Notes: generated from the sequence alone by a model not told the origin. A DNA stretch of 8,792 nucleotides from an uncultured Eggerthella sp. (GCA_900551155.1 URVA01000054.1:1-8792); one strand, 5' to 3'. Shown: positions 1 to 6,370, numbered from the stretch's first letter. Numbers and translations: made by a program.

Positions 1-133
1 GGTGTAGTCCGTGGGAGGATAGGTCGTTCTGCTCATGCAGGGCGCTGTCTGTTTTTAATAGTTTTTCATCTAGTAATTCATTTATTTTCTATGCGTTTCT
101 GGTAGTATAAATTAAGATGTTTTCTTATTTCTG

Positions 134-167
134 AAAGCAACTTATTACATTGCTTTATTAGTGCAAT
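134..167. promoter_or_regulatory. Evenly spaced GCAA/TTGC half-sites upstream of the first LysR gene
   Basis: Three half-sites alternate in orientation at a constant 13-base step: GCAA at 137, TTGC at 150 and GCAA at 163. They form two overlapping dyads, AAAGCAA-N9-TTGCTTT (134-156) and ATTGC-N9-GCAAT (149-167). The two 9-base spacers are themselves alike (cttattaca and tttattagt). The array lies 43 bases upstream of the regulator's start, where an autoregulatory LysR site would be expected, although the spacing is not the classical T-N11-A box. A weak -10 candidate, TATAAA at 106-111, has no good -35 partner. The dyads are seen directly; operator function is inferred. Confidence 0.4.
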
Positions 168-209
168 TTGGTACGTATTGTCTATCTTGCCAGGAAGGTA
201 CGGTTTTTC

Positions 210-1181
210 ATGAACCTTGCGCAACTATACTACTTTCGTACTCTTGCTAAATATGAACATTACGGGAAAGCTGCTGAAAGTCTCTACATTACGCAGCCTT
301 CTCTTTCGAATTCTATTAAGAACCTGGAAAAAGAGATTGGCGTTCCTTTCTTTGAGCGTGTAGGACGTAATGTTCGTCTTACTGAATATGGTGAAGAATT
401 TAACAAGCATATTTGTTTAGCGCTTGATGAAATTGATAAAGCTGTCGAAATAATGCGTGCATATAACTCTGGTTTAAGTGGACGTATTCGCATTGGTTCA
501 GTAATCAGTATCCAGAGAAACTATCTACCTCGTCTTTTAAGCACGTTTAAGGGTGCTTTTGGCGATGATGTTGTTTTTGATATTTATCAGGGCACAACCT
601 ATGAATGTCTTAAAGGATTAGAAGACGGCAAATATGACGTGGTATTTTGTGGCAAGCTTGATGGCGTAAGTGAAGATATCGAATTTATTCCGCAGTTTTC
701 ACAAAATGTCGTTTTGGCTGTAAATTCTAGTCATCCTTTAGCTCAGCGTGAGGTTATTTCTCTTCGCGAATTAAGCGATACTAAGCTTACTTCCTATCGC
801 TCCCAGTCCTATATGCATATTATTTTTGAAGGCTTGTTTAAGGCTTACAACTTAAATGTTGAACAGGGCTTTGATGACGAAATTAGCGCAGCATCTTTGG
901 TTGCATCTGACAGAAGCATTGTGGCAGTAATTTTGGAGACCTTAGATGACCTGTCTTTAGAGAATTTTGTAACGGTTCCCATTGCTGAATTGCGTGAACC
1001 ATTCCATATTATTTATTTGGGCTATAACAAAAAGTCGTTCCATTCTCACTTGGTAGAGGAATTTATCAAGTTTACGCAGCGACACATTAAGTTCCCAACA
1101 GGTGTTATTCCTCTCGAGGAAAACTATATGAAAGGAACTGTGCCTGAAGAAAGTTTAAAGAAATACGAAAATCAGTTTTAA
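210..1181 (+). CDS. LysR-family transcriptional regulator
   Basis: This 323-residue protein has the normal LysR length and layout. An N-terminal winged helix-turn-helix spans about residues 2-62, with the signature AAESLYITQPSLSNSIKNLE. A linker helix follows, then a periplasmic-binding-like effector domain at about 92-295 that would sense a small ligand. The ATG at 210 is chosen because AGGAAGG (192-198) precedes it and because MNLAQLYYF is the usual LysR N-terminus; a TTG at 168 would add 14 unrelated residues. The gene faces the same way as the enzyme operon and is separated from it by a terminator, so it is not arranged divergently as many LysR activators are. It probably controls the adjacent catabolic genes, but this is inferred from position only. 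Its codons (many TTA, TTT, AAA) are less biased than those of the enzyme genes, as expected for a weakly expressed regulator. Confidence 0.93.
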   Translation: MNLAQLYYFRTLAKYEHYGKAAESLYITQPSLSNSIKNLEKEIGVPFFERVGRNVRLTEYGEEFNKHICLALDEIDKAVEIMRAYNSGLSGRIRIGSVISIQRNYLPRLLSTFKGAFGDDVVFDIYQGTTYECLKGLEDGKYDVVFCGKLDGVSEDIEFIPQFSQNVVLAVNSSHPLAQREVISLRELSDTKLTSYRSQSYMHIIFEGLFKAYNLNVEQGFDDEISAASLVASDRSIVAVILETLDDLSLENFVTVPIAELREPFHIIYLGYNKKSFHSHLVEEFIKFTQRHIKFPTGVIPLEENYMKGTVPEESLKKYENQF

Positions 1182-1223
1182 GTTAGTGTGCTTGGCAGGT
1201 TTTGCAAACGATGCTGGTTGGCT

Positions 1224-1236
1224 TTAGCTATAAATA
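1224..1236. repeat. TTAGCTATAAATA direct repeat, copy 1
   Basis: This 13-base sequence recurs exactly at 1531-1543, 307 bases downstream. Both copies contain TATAAA, a plausible -10 element. Copy 1 lies just before a perfect 14-base palindrome, ACCTATATATAGGT (1237-1250), and the terminator of the upstream regulator gene. Any transcript starting here would run straight into that terminator. Confidence 0.45.
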
Positions 1237-1259
1237 ACCTATATATAGGTAATGGTACT

Positions 1260-1294
1260 AAGTGGGTTGAATCTATAGGTTCAACCCACTTTTT
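1260..1294 (+). terminator. Rho-independent terminator after the first LysR gene
   Basis: A perfect 12-base-pair stem (AAGTGGGTTGAA at 1260-1271 with TTCAACCCACTT at 1280-1291) encloses an 8-base loop and runs into a short T tract. It separates the regulator from the enzyme operon, so the operon needs its own promoter downstream of this point. Confidence 0.85.
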
Positions 1295-1436
1295 GTTTAC
1301 TGTAGCTCATTCCGACGTTTGAAAATCGTTATGGAACAGTATTGCAGTAATCGGTCAATGGCTAAACTTTTACGAGAAAGGCATCTAAAAGCTATATATT
1401 CATTTGAGAACTATGAAACTATTGCTGCAAACTATG

Positions 1437-1462
1437 AAAAAGCCCGAAAAATAGGCTTTTTT
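1437..1462. terminator. Terminator-like hairpin, possibly bidirectional
   Basis: AAAAAGCC (1437-1444) pairs with GGCTTTTT (1454-1461) around a 9-base loop and ends in a T run. The A run on the 5' side makes the structure equally plausible on the minus strand. The GC part of the stem is only three pairs, so it may be weak. What it would terminate is unclear, because another terminator already lies at 1260-1294. Confidence 0.4.
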
Positions 1463-1495
1463 CCGTTAATTGATAACCATAGCCTTAATAATAGG

Positions 1496-1543
1496 TTCAG
1501 ATTGATAGAAACAACTGAATATCATTTATGTTAGCTATAAATA
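1496..1543 (+). promoter_or_regulatory. Candidate activator-dependent promoter of the dehydrogenase operon
   Basis: An interrupted dyad, TTCAG (1496-1500) with CTGAA (1515-1519), sits over the -35 region of a TATAAA -10 candidate (1536-1541). No good -35 hexamer is correctly spaced, which is common at LysR-activated promoters. TATAAA lies within copy 2 (1531-1543) of the 13-base repeat. If used, the transcript would begin near 1548 and carry a leader of about 120 bases. This is an inference from motif placement. Confidence 0.3.
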
Positions 1544-1611
1544 CTCATCAGTAGACAATTAGACCCAAAGACACTTCTGGCAGACCATAGTATTGTCTGA
1601 AAAAGTGAAAA

Positions 1612-1641
1612 CAAGGAAACAGTAAAGAAAGGGTTTCCTTG
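1612..1641 (+). other. Hairpin in the leader of the short-chain dehydrogenase gene
   Basis: CAAGGAAAC (1612-1620) pairs perfectly with GTTTCCTTG (1633-1641) around a 12-base purine-rich loop. No T tract follows, so it is not a terminator. It ends 13 bases before the strong ribosome binding site AGAGGAGGG (1655-1663). It may stabilise the mRNA or tune translation. Confidence 0.4.
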
Positions 1642-1668
1642 GAATAAAAAAGAAAGAGGAGGGTTTTT

Positions 1669-2460
1669 ATGGCTAACTGGTTTGCTGGAGAACCAAAGGA
1701 GCAGCTCGCAGGTAAGACTGCTGTAGTAATGGGTGGCGGCTCTGGTATTGGTAAGGCAACCGCACAGGCTCTCTGCGCAGCTGGCGCAAACGTAATGATT
1801 TGCGGCGTTCCTGAGCAGATTTGCCTTGACACGGCTGAAGAACTTAAGGCTGAAGGCGGCAAGGCAATCGGTATGTTCTGCGACGGCACCAAGCAGAGCG
1901 ACATCGACGCAATGCTCGCAAAGACCGTTGAGGAATTCGGCGGCATCGACATGGTTGTTTCTACCGCAGGCATTTCTCTTCCTCGCACCAACGCTCTCGA
2001 CGTTACCGAGGAAATGTGGGAGAAGATCTTTGCTGTAAACGTAAAGGCAAATTGGTTCATTGCTACTTCCGCTGCTAAGTACATGAAGGACAAGGGCGGC
2101 AAGATCGTTCTCGTATCTTCTGGCCGTGGCGACCGCGCAATGGAAAACATCGCTCCTTACTGCACCACCAAGTCTGCTGTAATGGGTATGGTACGTGCTT
2201 TGGCTGTTGACCTGGCTCAGTTCAACATCAAGGTAAACGGTATTGCACCTGGTTACGTTATGACTCCTATGGTTGAAAAGGTATTCGCTGACAATCCTCA
2301 GCAGGAAGCTTATGTTAAGAGCCGTACCCCATTGGCTGACTACACCTACATGGGCTCTCTTGATGAAATGGCAGAAGCAATTATGTTCTTCTTGCACCCA
2401 ATCAACGAATACACCACTGGTCAGACCATCACTCTCGACGGTGGTTGGTCCATCCAGTAA
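1669..2460 (+). CDS. Short-chain dehydrogenase/reductase (SDR), classical type
   Basis: This 263-residue protein has the usual classical SDR length and is predicted to be a cytoplasmic NAD(P)-dependent oxidoreductase acting on a hydroxyl or keto group. The coenzyme-binding glycine motif is GGGSGIG (22-28), with Met21 where Thr is usual. The NNAG motif is replaced by STAG (98-101). The catalytic set is complete: Asn124, Ser151, Tyr164 and Lys168 (YCTTK). The APG motif (193-195) and a C-terminal TLDGGW segment (255-260) are also present. The end of the second strand (ICGVPE, 44-49) lacks both the Asp that favours NAD and the Arg that favours NADP, so the cofactor is unclear. A strong Shine-Dalgarno AGAGGAGGG lies 5 bases before the ATG. 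It is first of a pair with the alcohol dehydrogenase 79 bases downstream. I see no feature that fixes the substrate; sugar, hydroxyacid or steroid dehydrogenase are all possible. Confidence 0.93.
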   Translation: MANWFAGEPKEQLAGKTAVVMGGGSGIGKATAQALCAAGANVMICGVPEQICLDTAEELKAEGGKAIGMFCDGTKQSDIDAMLAKTVEEFGGIDMVVSTAGISLPRTNALDVTEEMWEKIFAVNVKANWFIATSAAKYMKDKGGKIVLVSSGRGDRAMENIAPYCTTKSAVMGMVRALAVDLAQFNIKVNGIAPGYVMTPMVEKVFADNPQQEAYVKSRTPLADYTYMGSLDEMAEAIMFFLHPINEYTTGQTITLDGGWSIQ

Positions 2461-2471
2461 GTATCATCTCT

Positions 2472-2498
2472 GTGCAGCCGCTTAATTTGCGGCTGCAC
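2472..2498 (+). other. Strong intercistronic hairpin between the two dehydrogenases
   Basis: GTGCAGCCGC (2472-2481) pairs perfectly with GCGGCTGCAC (2489-2498) over a 7-base loop. The following sequence has only a broken T run (CTTGCTGACTTTTG), so it is probably a weak terminator or an mRNA-processing or stability element. It would set the expression ratio of the two genes. Confidence 0.6.
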
Positions 2499-2539
2499 CT
2501 TGCTGACTTTTGATTTATTACCTAGAAAGGGGTAAATAC

Positions 2540-3592
2540 ATGGAAGGTGTAATGAACGCAATCCATTGTGTAGGCCGTACCGAACCTTGGCAGTATGTAG
2601 AGGATGCTCCTATTCCTCAGATTAAGGATGACGAAGTACTGCTCGAGATCAAGGCATGCGGCATTTGCGGTACTGACCACTCTTTGCATCGTGGACAGGA
2701 AGCATTGTTCAATTCTTATGACATTACGTTCCCTGCAATTTTTGGTCATGAGTTTGCTGGCGTTATCGCTGAGCTTGGCAAGAATGCTCCTGCAAACCTC
2801 GAAGTAGGTATGCGTGTAACCGCTAACCCTGTTTTGTTCGACAACACCTGCCCATACTGCGACAAGGGTATGGTAAACATTTGCGACAACCGTCCATTCT
2901 ATGGCACCGACCTTCCTGGTGGTTTCGCAAAGTACATGGCAATCCGTGCTACCAACGTTATTCCTATTCCTGACGAAGTATCTTTCGTACAGGGTGCTCT
3001 TCTTGAGCCACTGGGTGTAGCTCTGAACGCTGTTGAGCGTACTCATCCTGAAGCTGGCGACACCGCATTGGTAATGGGCCCTGGCCCAATCGGCTTGCTC
3101 ATGGTTGCTGTTTTGAAGCAGGCTTACGGTATCCAGAAGGTAATCTGCTCTGGTCTTGCAGCTGACACCAAGCGTTTGAAGGTAGCTGAAGATCTCGGCG
3201 CTATCACCATCAATGGTTCCGAAGTTGACGTAATCGAAAAGGTTAAGGAACTTACCAACGGTCATGGCCCAGAGATCATCTTGGATGCTGCTGGTCACTT
3301 CACTGTTGTACAGCAGGCAGTAGAAATGGTTGCTAAGAATGGTCGCATCGGCATTACCGGCCTTCCTGCACAGCCTTCTAGCATCCACATGAACCCAATC
3401 GCTATGCGTCAGATCACCATCGTTGGTTCTCGTGCTTACGAGCGTAAGCATTGGCGCCAGGGCTTGAATCTTCTCGCAAACGGCCTCAACATCGATGCTA
3501 TTGCAAGCCACGTTCTTCCTTTGAAGGAATTCGAAAAGGGCATGCAGCTCATCGACGACGGCGAGGGCTTGCGCGTTATTCTCGAGCCGTAA
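2540..3592 (+). CDS. Zinc-type medium-chain alcohol dehydrogenase (threonine/sorbitol dehydrogenase-like)
   Basis: This 350-residue MDR-superfamily protein is predicted to oxidise an alcohol, or reduce a ketone, with NAD(P). The N-terminal GroES-like domain carries catalytic zinc ligands Cys43 (GICGTD), His70-Glu71 (GHE) and Glu156 (LLEPLG). The structural zinc loop follows C-x2-C-x2-C-x7-C, but its first ligand position is Asp101, with Cys104, Cys107 and Cys115 kept. The Rossmann motif is GPGPIG (180-185). The second strand ends ICSGLAADTKR, without the acidic residue typical of NAD-preferring members. The C-terminus, GEGLRVILEP, is typical of the family. The ATG at 2540 is chosen because GAAAGGGG (2525-2532) lies 7 bases upstream; an internal Met (MNAIHC) at 2552 is too far from it. 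It follows the SDR and ends before a terminator. The substrate is unknown; a secondary alcohol or diol is the family expectation. Confidence 0.92.
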   Translation: MEGVMNAIHCVGRTEPWQYVEDAPIPQIKDDEVLLEIKACGICGTDHSLHRGQEALFNSYDITFPAIFGHEFAGVIAELGKNAPANLEVGMRVTANPVLFDNTCPYCDKGMVNICDNRPFYGTDLPGGFAKYMAIRATNVIPIPDEVSFVQGALLEPLGVALNAVERTHPEAGDTALVMGPGPIGLLMVAVLKQAYGIQKVICSGLAADTKRLKVAEDLGAITINGSEVDVIEKVKELTNGHGPEIILDAAGHFTVVQQAVEMVAKNGRIGITGLPAQPSSIHMNPIAMRQITIVGSRAYERKHWRQGLNLLANGLNIDAIASHVLPLKEFEKGMQLIDDGEGLRVILEP

Positions 3593-3611
3593 GATCAACT
3601 CTTTTTCTTGA

Positions 3612-3650
3612 TTCATTACTTAATTCGATAAGACGAGGTCAAGTAATGAA
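3612..3650. repeat. Inverted repeat downstream of the alcohol dehydrogenase
   Basis: TTCATTACTT (3612-3621) is the exact reverse complement of AAGTAATGAA (3641-3650), with a 19-base spacer. The arms are AT-rich and lack a T tract, so this is not a terminator by itself. It immediately precedes the stronger terminator at 3665 and could be an mRNA 3'-end element. Confidence 0.4.
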
Positions 3651-3664
3651 GTAGGATTAACTGA

Positions 3665-3703
3665 GGGGTGCTGACACCATCGGTGCCGGTACCCCTTTTC
3701 TTT
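3665..3703 (+). terminator. Rho-independent terminator after the dehydrogenase pair
   Basis: GGGGT (3665-3669) pairs with ACCCC (3691-3695). A second short stem, CACC (3675-3678) with GGTG (3682-3685), lies inside, and TTTTCTTT follows. The stem is interrupted, so read-through is possible. That matters because little room remains for a promoter before the next gene at 3758. Confidence 0.65.
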
Positions 3704-3732
3704 CTGTCAATGGTATTCATCTAGGGGTACCA
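3688..3732. promoter_or_regulatory. Overlapping dyads between the terminator and the CoA-transferase gene
   Basis: GGTACCCC (3688-3695), the 3' arm of the terminator, is exactly complementary to GGGGTACC (3724-3731), giving an alternative 8-base-pair hairpin that excludes the terminator stem. A second dyad, TGGTA (3711-3715) with TACCA (3728-3732), overlaps it. No convincing -35/-10 pair is visible in this 54-base gap. It may be an operator, an RNA switch or a duplicated fragment. Confidence 0.35.
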
Positions 3733-3757
3733 ATATCACTTAAGTTAGGAGATAAAT

Positions 3758-5074
3758 ATGGCAGGACTTGAAGGAGTAAAGGTTGTTGAACTTACTCAGT
3801 ATGCAGCAGGACCTGCAGCAGGCCGTGCTCTTGCTGAAATGGGTGCAACCGTAATTAAGGTAGAGCCATTCACCGGTGACGAACAGCGTACCCAGGGCAT
3901 GGCTTGGGGTATGGCTTTCCGTACCGAATTTGACGACGTTGCTTATGACTGCGGTTCTTTCAACAAGGAATGGACTGCTATTAATGCTAAGAATCCAGAA
4001 GGCTTGGAAGTAATGTATAAGCTGCTCGAAACCGCAGACATCTTCCTGACCTCTCTTCGTTCTGGTGCTCTTCAGCGTCTTGGTCTTGACTATGAGACCT
4101 TGCACGAGAAGTTCCCTCGTTTGGTATGGGCTCAGAACCGTGGTTACGGCGAGCACGGCCCAATGAAGGATGCTAAGGGCTTTGACGCTACTGCATTTGC
4201 TGCACGTTCTGGTTTTGTAAGCGCAATTCCTCAGGCAAATGCTCACTATGAGCCAGGCAACTCTCCAATCGCATTTGGTGACTGGAACACTGGTTGCGCT
4301 TTGGCAGCAGGTATTCTTGGTGCTTATGCTGGTGCTCTTCGCACTGGTCAGGGCGACAAGGTAACTGGTTCTTTGTATCACGTAGGTACTTGGGGTATGA
4401 CTTCTGCTCTTATTGCTCAGCAGCAGGGTTGCGACTATCCAAAGGACCGCATGGAAGCAAAGTGCCCAACCAACAACTCTTACGTTTCTTCCGATGGTAT
4501 CTGGTTCCTCATGTGCTTCGGCCACTACAACAAGTATCATGAGCTTGTATTCAAGACTCTTGAAATGGACGAGGTATGGTACACCGATCCTCAGTACGAA
4601 AGCCTCGAAGTTTTGGCAGAAAACGGCAAGTATGTTGACGTTGTAGCTGCAATGCATCAGGCATGCAAGAAGTTCACCTTCGCTGAACTTGAAAAGAAGT
4701 TCCGTGAAAACGACATTCCATTCGAGAAGATTCAGACGGTTACTGACGTTCTTCAGGATCAGGAAGCATTCGACAACGACCAGCTCCGTTACGTTAAGTA
4801 CGAAAAGCAAGGTCCTTCCAGCCCTTATGGCAAGGAAGACGAATACGTCATTACCACCATGCCATTCCGTCTGGACAGCATTGGCGACCCTGTTCTGTAT
4901 CGTAGCCGTCCTACCGGTTATGACACCCGTAAGATCCTTAAAGAGTATGGTTACACCGACGCTGATATCGATAAGCTCATCGAAGACGGTGCAGTTATGG
5001 AATACACTGGCGATCCTCTGCCTCCAGAGGTTCTCGAGCCTAGCTTCGGTCCTAACTCTAAGAAGACTAAGTAG
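3758..5074 (+). CDS. Family III (CaiB/BaiF) acyl-CoA transferase, HadA/FldA-like
   Basis: This 438-residue protein is predicted to move CoA from a donor acyl-CoA to a free carboxylic acid. The N-terminal segment GVKVVELTQYAAGPAAGRAL is the CaiB/BaiF opening and forms the CoA-binding Rossmann part. The block GFDATAFAARSG (141-152) followed by IAFGDWNTGCALAAGI (171-186) resembles, from memory, 2-hydroxyisocaproate and aryllactate CoA-transferases (HadA/FldA). Asp175 aligns with the Asp that forms the acyl-anhydride intermediate in formyl-CoA transferase (Asp169). Phe142 occupies the place of the racemase His, so racemase activity is unlikely. AGGAGA (3747-3752) lies 5 bases before the ATG. It is followed after 31 bases by a second family III protein, and the two may be co-translated or form a heteromer, as known for BbsEF. 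No hydroxyacyl-CoA dehydratase is nearby, so a HadA/FldA-style dehydration pathway is not supported here. Confidence 0.9.
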   Translation: MAGLEGVKVVELTQYAAGPAAGRALAEMGATVIKVEPFTGDEQRTQGMAWGMAFRTEFDDVAYDCGSFNKEWTAINAKNPEGLEVMYKLLETADIFLTSLRSGALQRLGLDYETLHEKFPRLVWAQNRGYGEHGPMKDAKGFDATAFAARSGFVSAIPQANAHYEPGNSPIAFGDWNTGCALAAGILGAYAGALRTGQGDKVTGSLYHVGTWGMTSALIAQQQGCDYPKDRMEAKCPTNNSYVSSDGIWFLMCFGHYNKYHELVFKTLEMDEVWYTDPQYESLEVLAENGKYVDVVAAMHQACKKFTFAELEKKFRENDIPFEKIQTVTDVLQDQEAFDNDQLRYVKYEKQGPSSPYGKEDEYVITTMPFRLDSIGDPVLYRSRPTGYDTRKILKEYGYTDADIDKLIEDGAVMEYTGDPLPPEVLEPSFGPNSKKTK

Positions 5075-5105
5075 TTTTAGTTTTTAAACGAAGGAGAAAC
5101 TTTTT

Positions 5106-6341
5106 ATGGCACGTGCTACTACACCATTTTCTGGCATTACCGTTCTTGACTTCTCTCGTTACCTTCCTGGTGGCTATGCTACTCAGGTATTGGCTGACTT
5201 GGGCGCTACGGTAATTAAGTGCGAAGACACTGGCGCTGGCGACTTCATGCGTCACGATTACCCAACCATGGGCAACGGCATTTCTTACTACATCACCGCT
5301 CTTGGCCGCAACAAGAAGTCTGTATCTTTGAACTTGAAGGATCAGGAAGTTGTTGAATGGTTCTTGAAGATGGCAAAAGAAGCTGACGTTATCGTTGAAA
5401 GCTTCCGCCCAGGCGTAACCAAGAAGCTTGGTATCGACTATGAAACCATCAACAAGATCAATCCTCGCATCATTTACTGCTCCATTTCTGCTTATGGTGC
5501 TGAAGATCCTCGTTCTAAGAAGGCTCAGCATGACCTTAACATGCAGGCAACCAGCGGTTATCTGTCAGTAAATCATGGTGGTACTTCACCTTTGCACCTG
5601 TGCGACCTTTCTTCTGGCATGGTTGCAGGTCAGGCTTTGCTCGCAGCTCTGTATGCTCGTGAGCAGACTGGCAAGGGTACCTACATCGATACCTCTATGT
5701 TCGACTGCTTCGTATGGTGGAACTCCTTGCTCGACTCCCGCTGGTGCTTCAACGGCGGCCAGTGCGATCGTAACGACCTTGAGTATCCTTCTGCTGCATA
5801 CAATGTGTATGAGACAAAGGACGGCGGCAAGCTTGCTCTCGGCATGGTAGAGCCTAAGTTCTGGCAGCCATTCTGCGATGCAATTGGTCATCCAGAAATC
5901 AAGGGTGACGGCTTGAAGCGTCGCTGGGAGGCTCCTGAGGCATTCAAGATCGTAGAAGAAACCATCAAGTCTAAGACCACCGACGAATGGATGGAATGGC
6001 TTGAGGATAAGGACTTCTGCATTGCTAAGGTAAACTCCAAGACCGAAGCAGTAGAGCAGATCACTCGCGAGAATCCTGAGGCACTTGCATGGGTTGACTT
6101 CCCACGCGTTGGCCGTGTTCTTCAGACCGGTTTGCCACATCATCTCTCCACCATTCCTGTAAACATTGCAGACTTCGAAGAAGTATCTCCTCTTGGTGCT
6201 GACACTGAGGAATACCTCAAGAAGGTTGGTGCAGACGATGCAACTATCGCTCGCTTGAAGGAGCAGGGTTCTATTCGTCTTGGTGACGACATTGAGCCTG
6301 AAGAGGACCGCGTACCTCTGTATGGTGGTCAGTTAGACTAA
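5106..6341 (+). CDS. Family III CoA-transferase-fold protein, probable alpha-methylacyl-CoA racemase-like enzyme
   Basis: This 411-residue protein belongs to the CaiB/BaiF fold but shows the active-site set of alpha-methylacyl-CoA racemase (AMACR/MCR). It has His142 in QHDLNMQATSG (compare GHDINYLALSG), Asp167 in LCDLSSG, and Glu249 in GMVEPKFW (compare GAIEPQFY). These correspond to His126, Asp156 and Glu241 of the mycobacterial enzyme. The opening PFSGITVLDFSRYLPGGYAT and the GAGDFMR stretch (43-49) also look AMACR-like. Racemases of this type invert the alpha-carbon of 2-methylacyl-CoA thioesters. The usual DFGGG is altered to DLSSG, and the His-Asp spacing is 25 rather than 30 residues, so the substrate may differ from the classical one. 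AAGGAG (5091-5096) lies 9 bases before the ATG. It shares a transcript with the preceding CoA-transferase, which could supply its substrate. An automatic label of CoA-transferase is the alternative and cannot be excluded. Confidence 0.75.
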   Translation: MARATTPFSGITVLDFSRYLPGGYATQVLADLGATVIKCEDTGAGDFMRHDYPTMGNGISYYITALGRNKKSVSLNLKDQEVVEWFLKMAKEADVIVESFRPGVTKKLGIDYETINKINPRIIYCSISAYGAEDPRSKKAQHDLNMQATSGYLSVNHGGTSPLHLCDLSSGMVAGQALLAALYAREQTGKGTYIDTSMFDCFVWWNSLLDSRWCFNGGQCDRNDLEYPSAAYNVYETKDGGKLALGMVEPKFWQPFCDAIGHPEIKGDGLKRRWEAPEAFKIVEETIKSKTTDEWMEWLEDKDFCIAKVNSKTEAVEQITRENPEALAWVDFPRVGRVLQTGLPHHLSTIPVNIADFEEVSPLGADTEEYLKKVGADDATIARLKEQGSIRLGDDIEPEEDRVPLYGGQLD

Positions 6342-6370
6342 CTCTATGTTAGATACCTAGTTTTTTCCTC

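Larger units (their letters stand above)
1295..1668. other. AT-rich intergenic region with no convincing gene
   Basis: This stretch lies between the regulator's terminator and the first dehydrogenase. A 71-codon frame (TTG at 1319 to TAG at 1534) exists, but no ribosome binding site precedes its TTG or the internal ATG at 1331. It uses rare codons (AGG, CTA, ATA, AGA) avoided by the neighbours and contains a terminator-like hairpin, and I recognise no family. It could be a decayed gene or chance. The region also has a 10-base direct repeat, AACTATGAAA, at 1409-1418 and 1430-1439 (21 bases, about two helical turns apart) flanking TTGCTGCAA (1422-1430). A second repeat, ATTGATA, is at 1469 and 1501 (32 bases apart). 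These fit a regulatory region better than a coding one. Confidence 0.5.

Noticed and set aside
1..115. 3' end of an upstream gene, or its terminator, at the left edge
   Set aside because: Two forward frames stay open for about 110 bases, but neither translation looks protein-like, and the CTGC-TCAT-GCAG hairpin (29-40) is too small and too far from the T run to call.
1319..1534. 71-codon small gene starting at TTG
   Set aside because: There is no ribosome binding site, codon use is atypical, a terminator-like hairpin lies inside it and no family is recognised. It is described within the intergenic region instead of being called a gene.
2522..3616. Long minus-strand open frame (364 codons) opposite the alcohol dehydrogenase, with similar frames opposite the SDR, the CoA-transferase and the acyl-CoA dehydrogenase
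   Set aside because: They arise because the sense genes avoid TTA, CTA and TCA codons, which would be stops on the other strand. The antisense translations show no family motifs, and the sense proteins have complete catalytic motifs.
1669..6341. Bile-acid inducible (bai) operon
   Set aside because: It shares only an SDR and CaiB/BaiF-fold proteins. There is no BaiB ligase, BaiCD/BaiH flavin reductase, BaiE dehydratase or BaiG transporter, and the SDR does not look close to BaiA.
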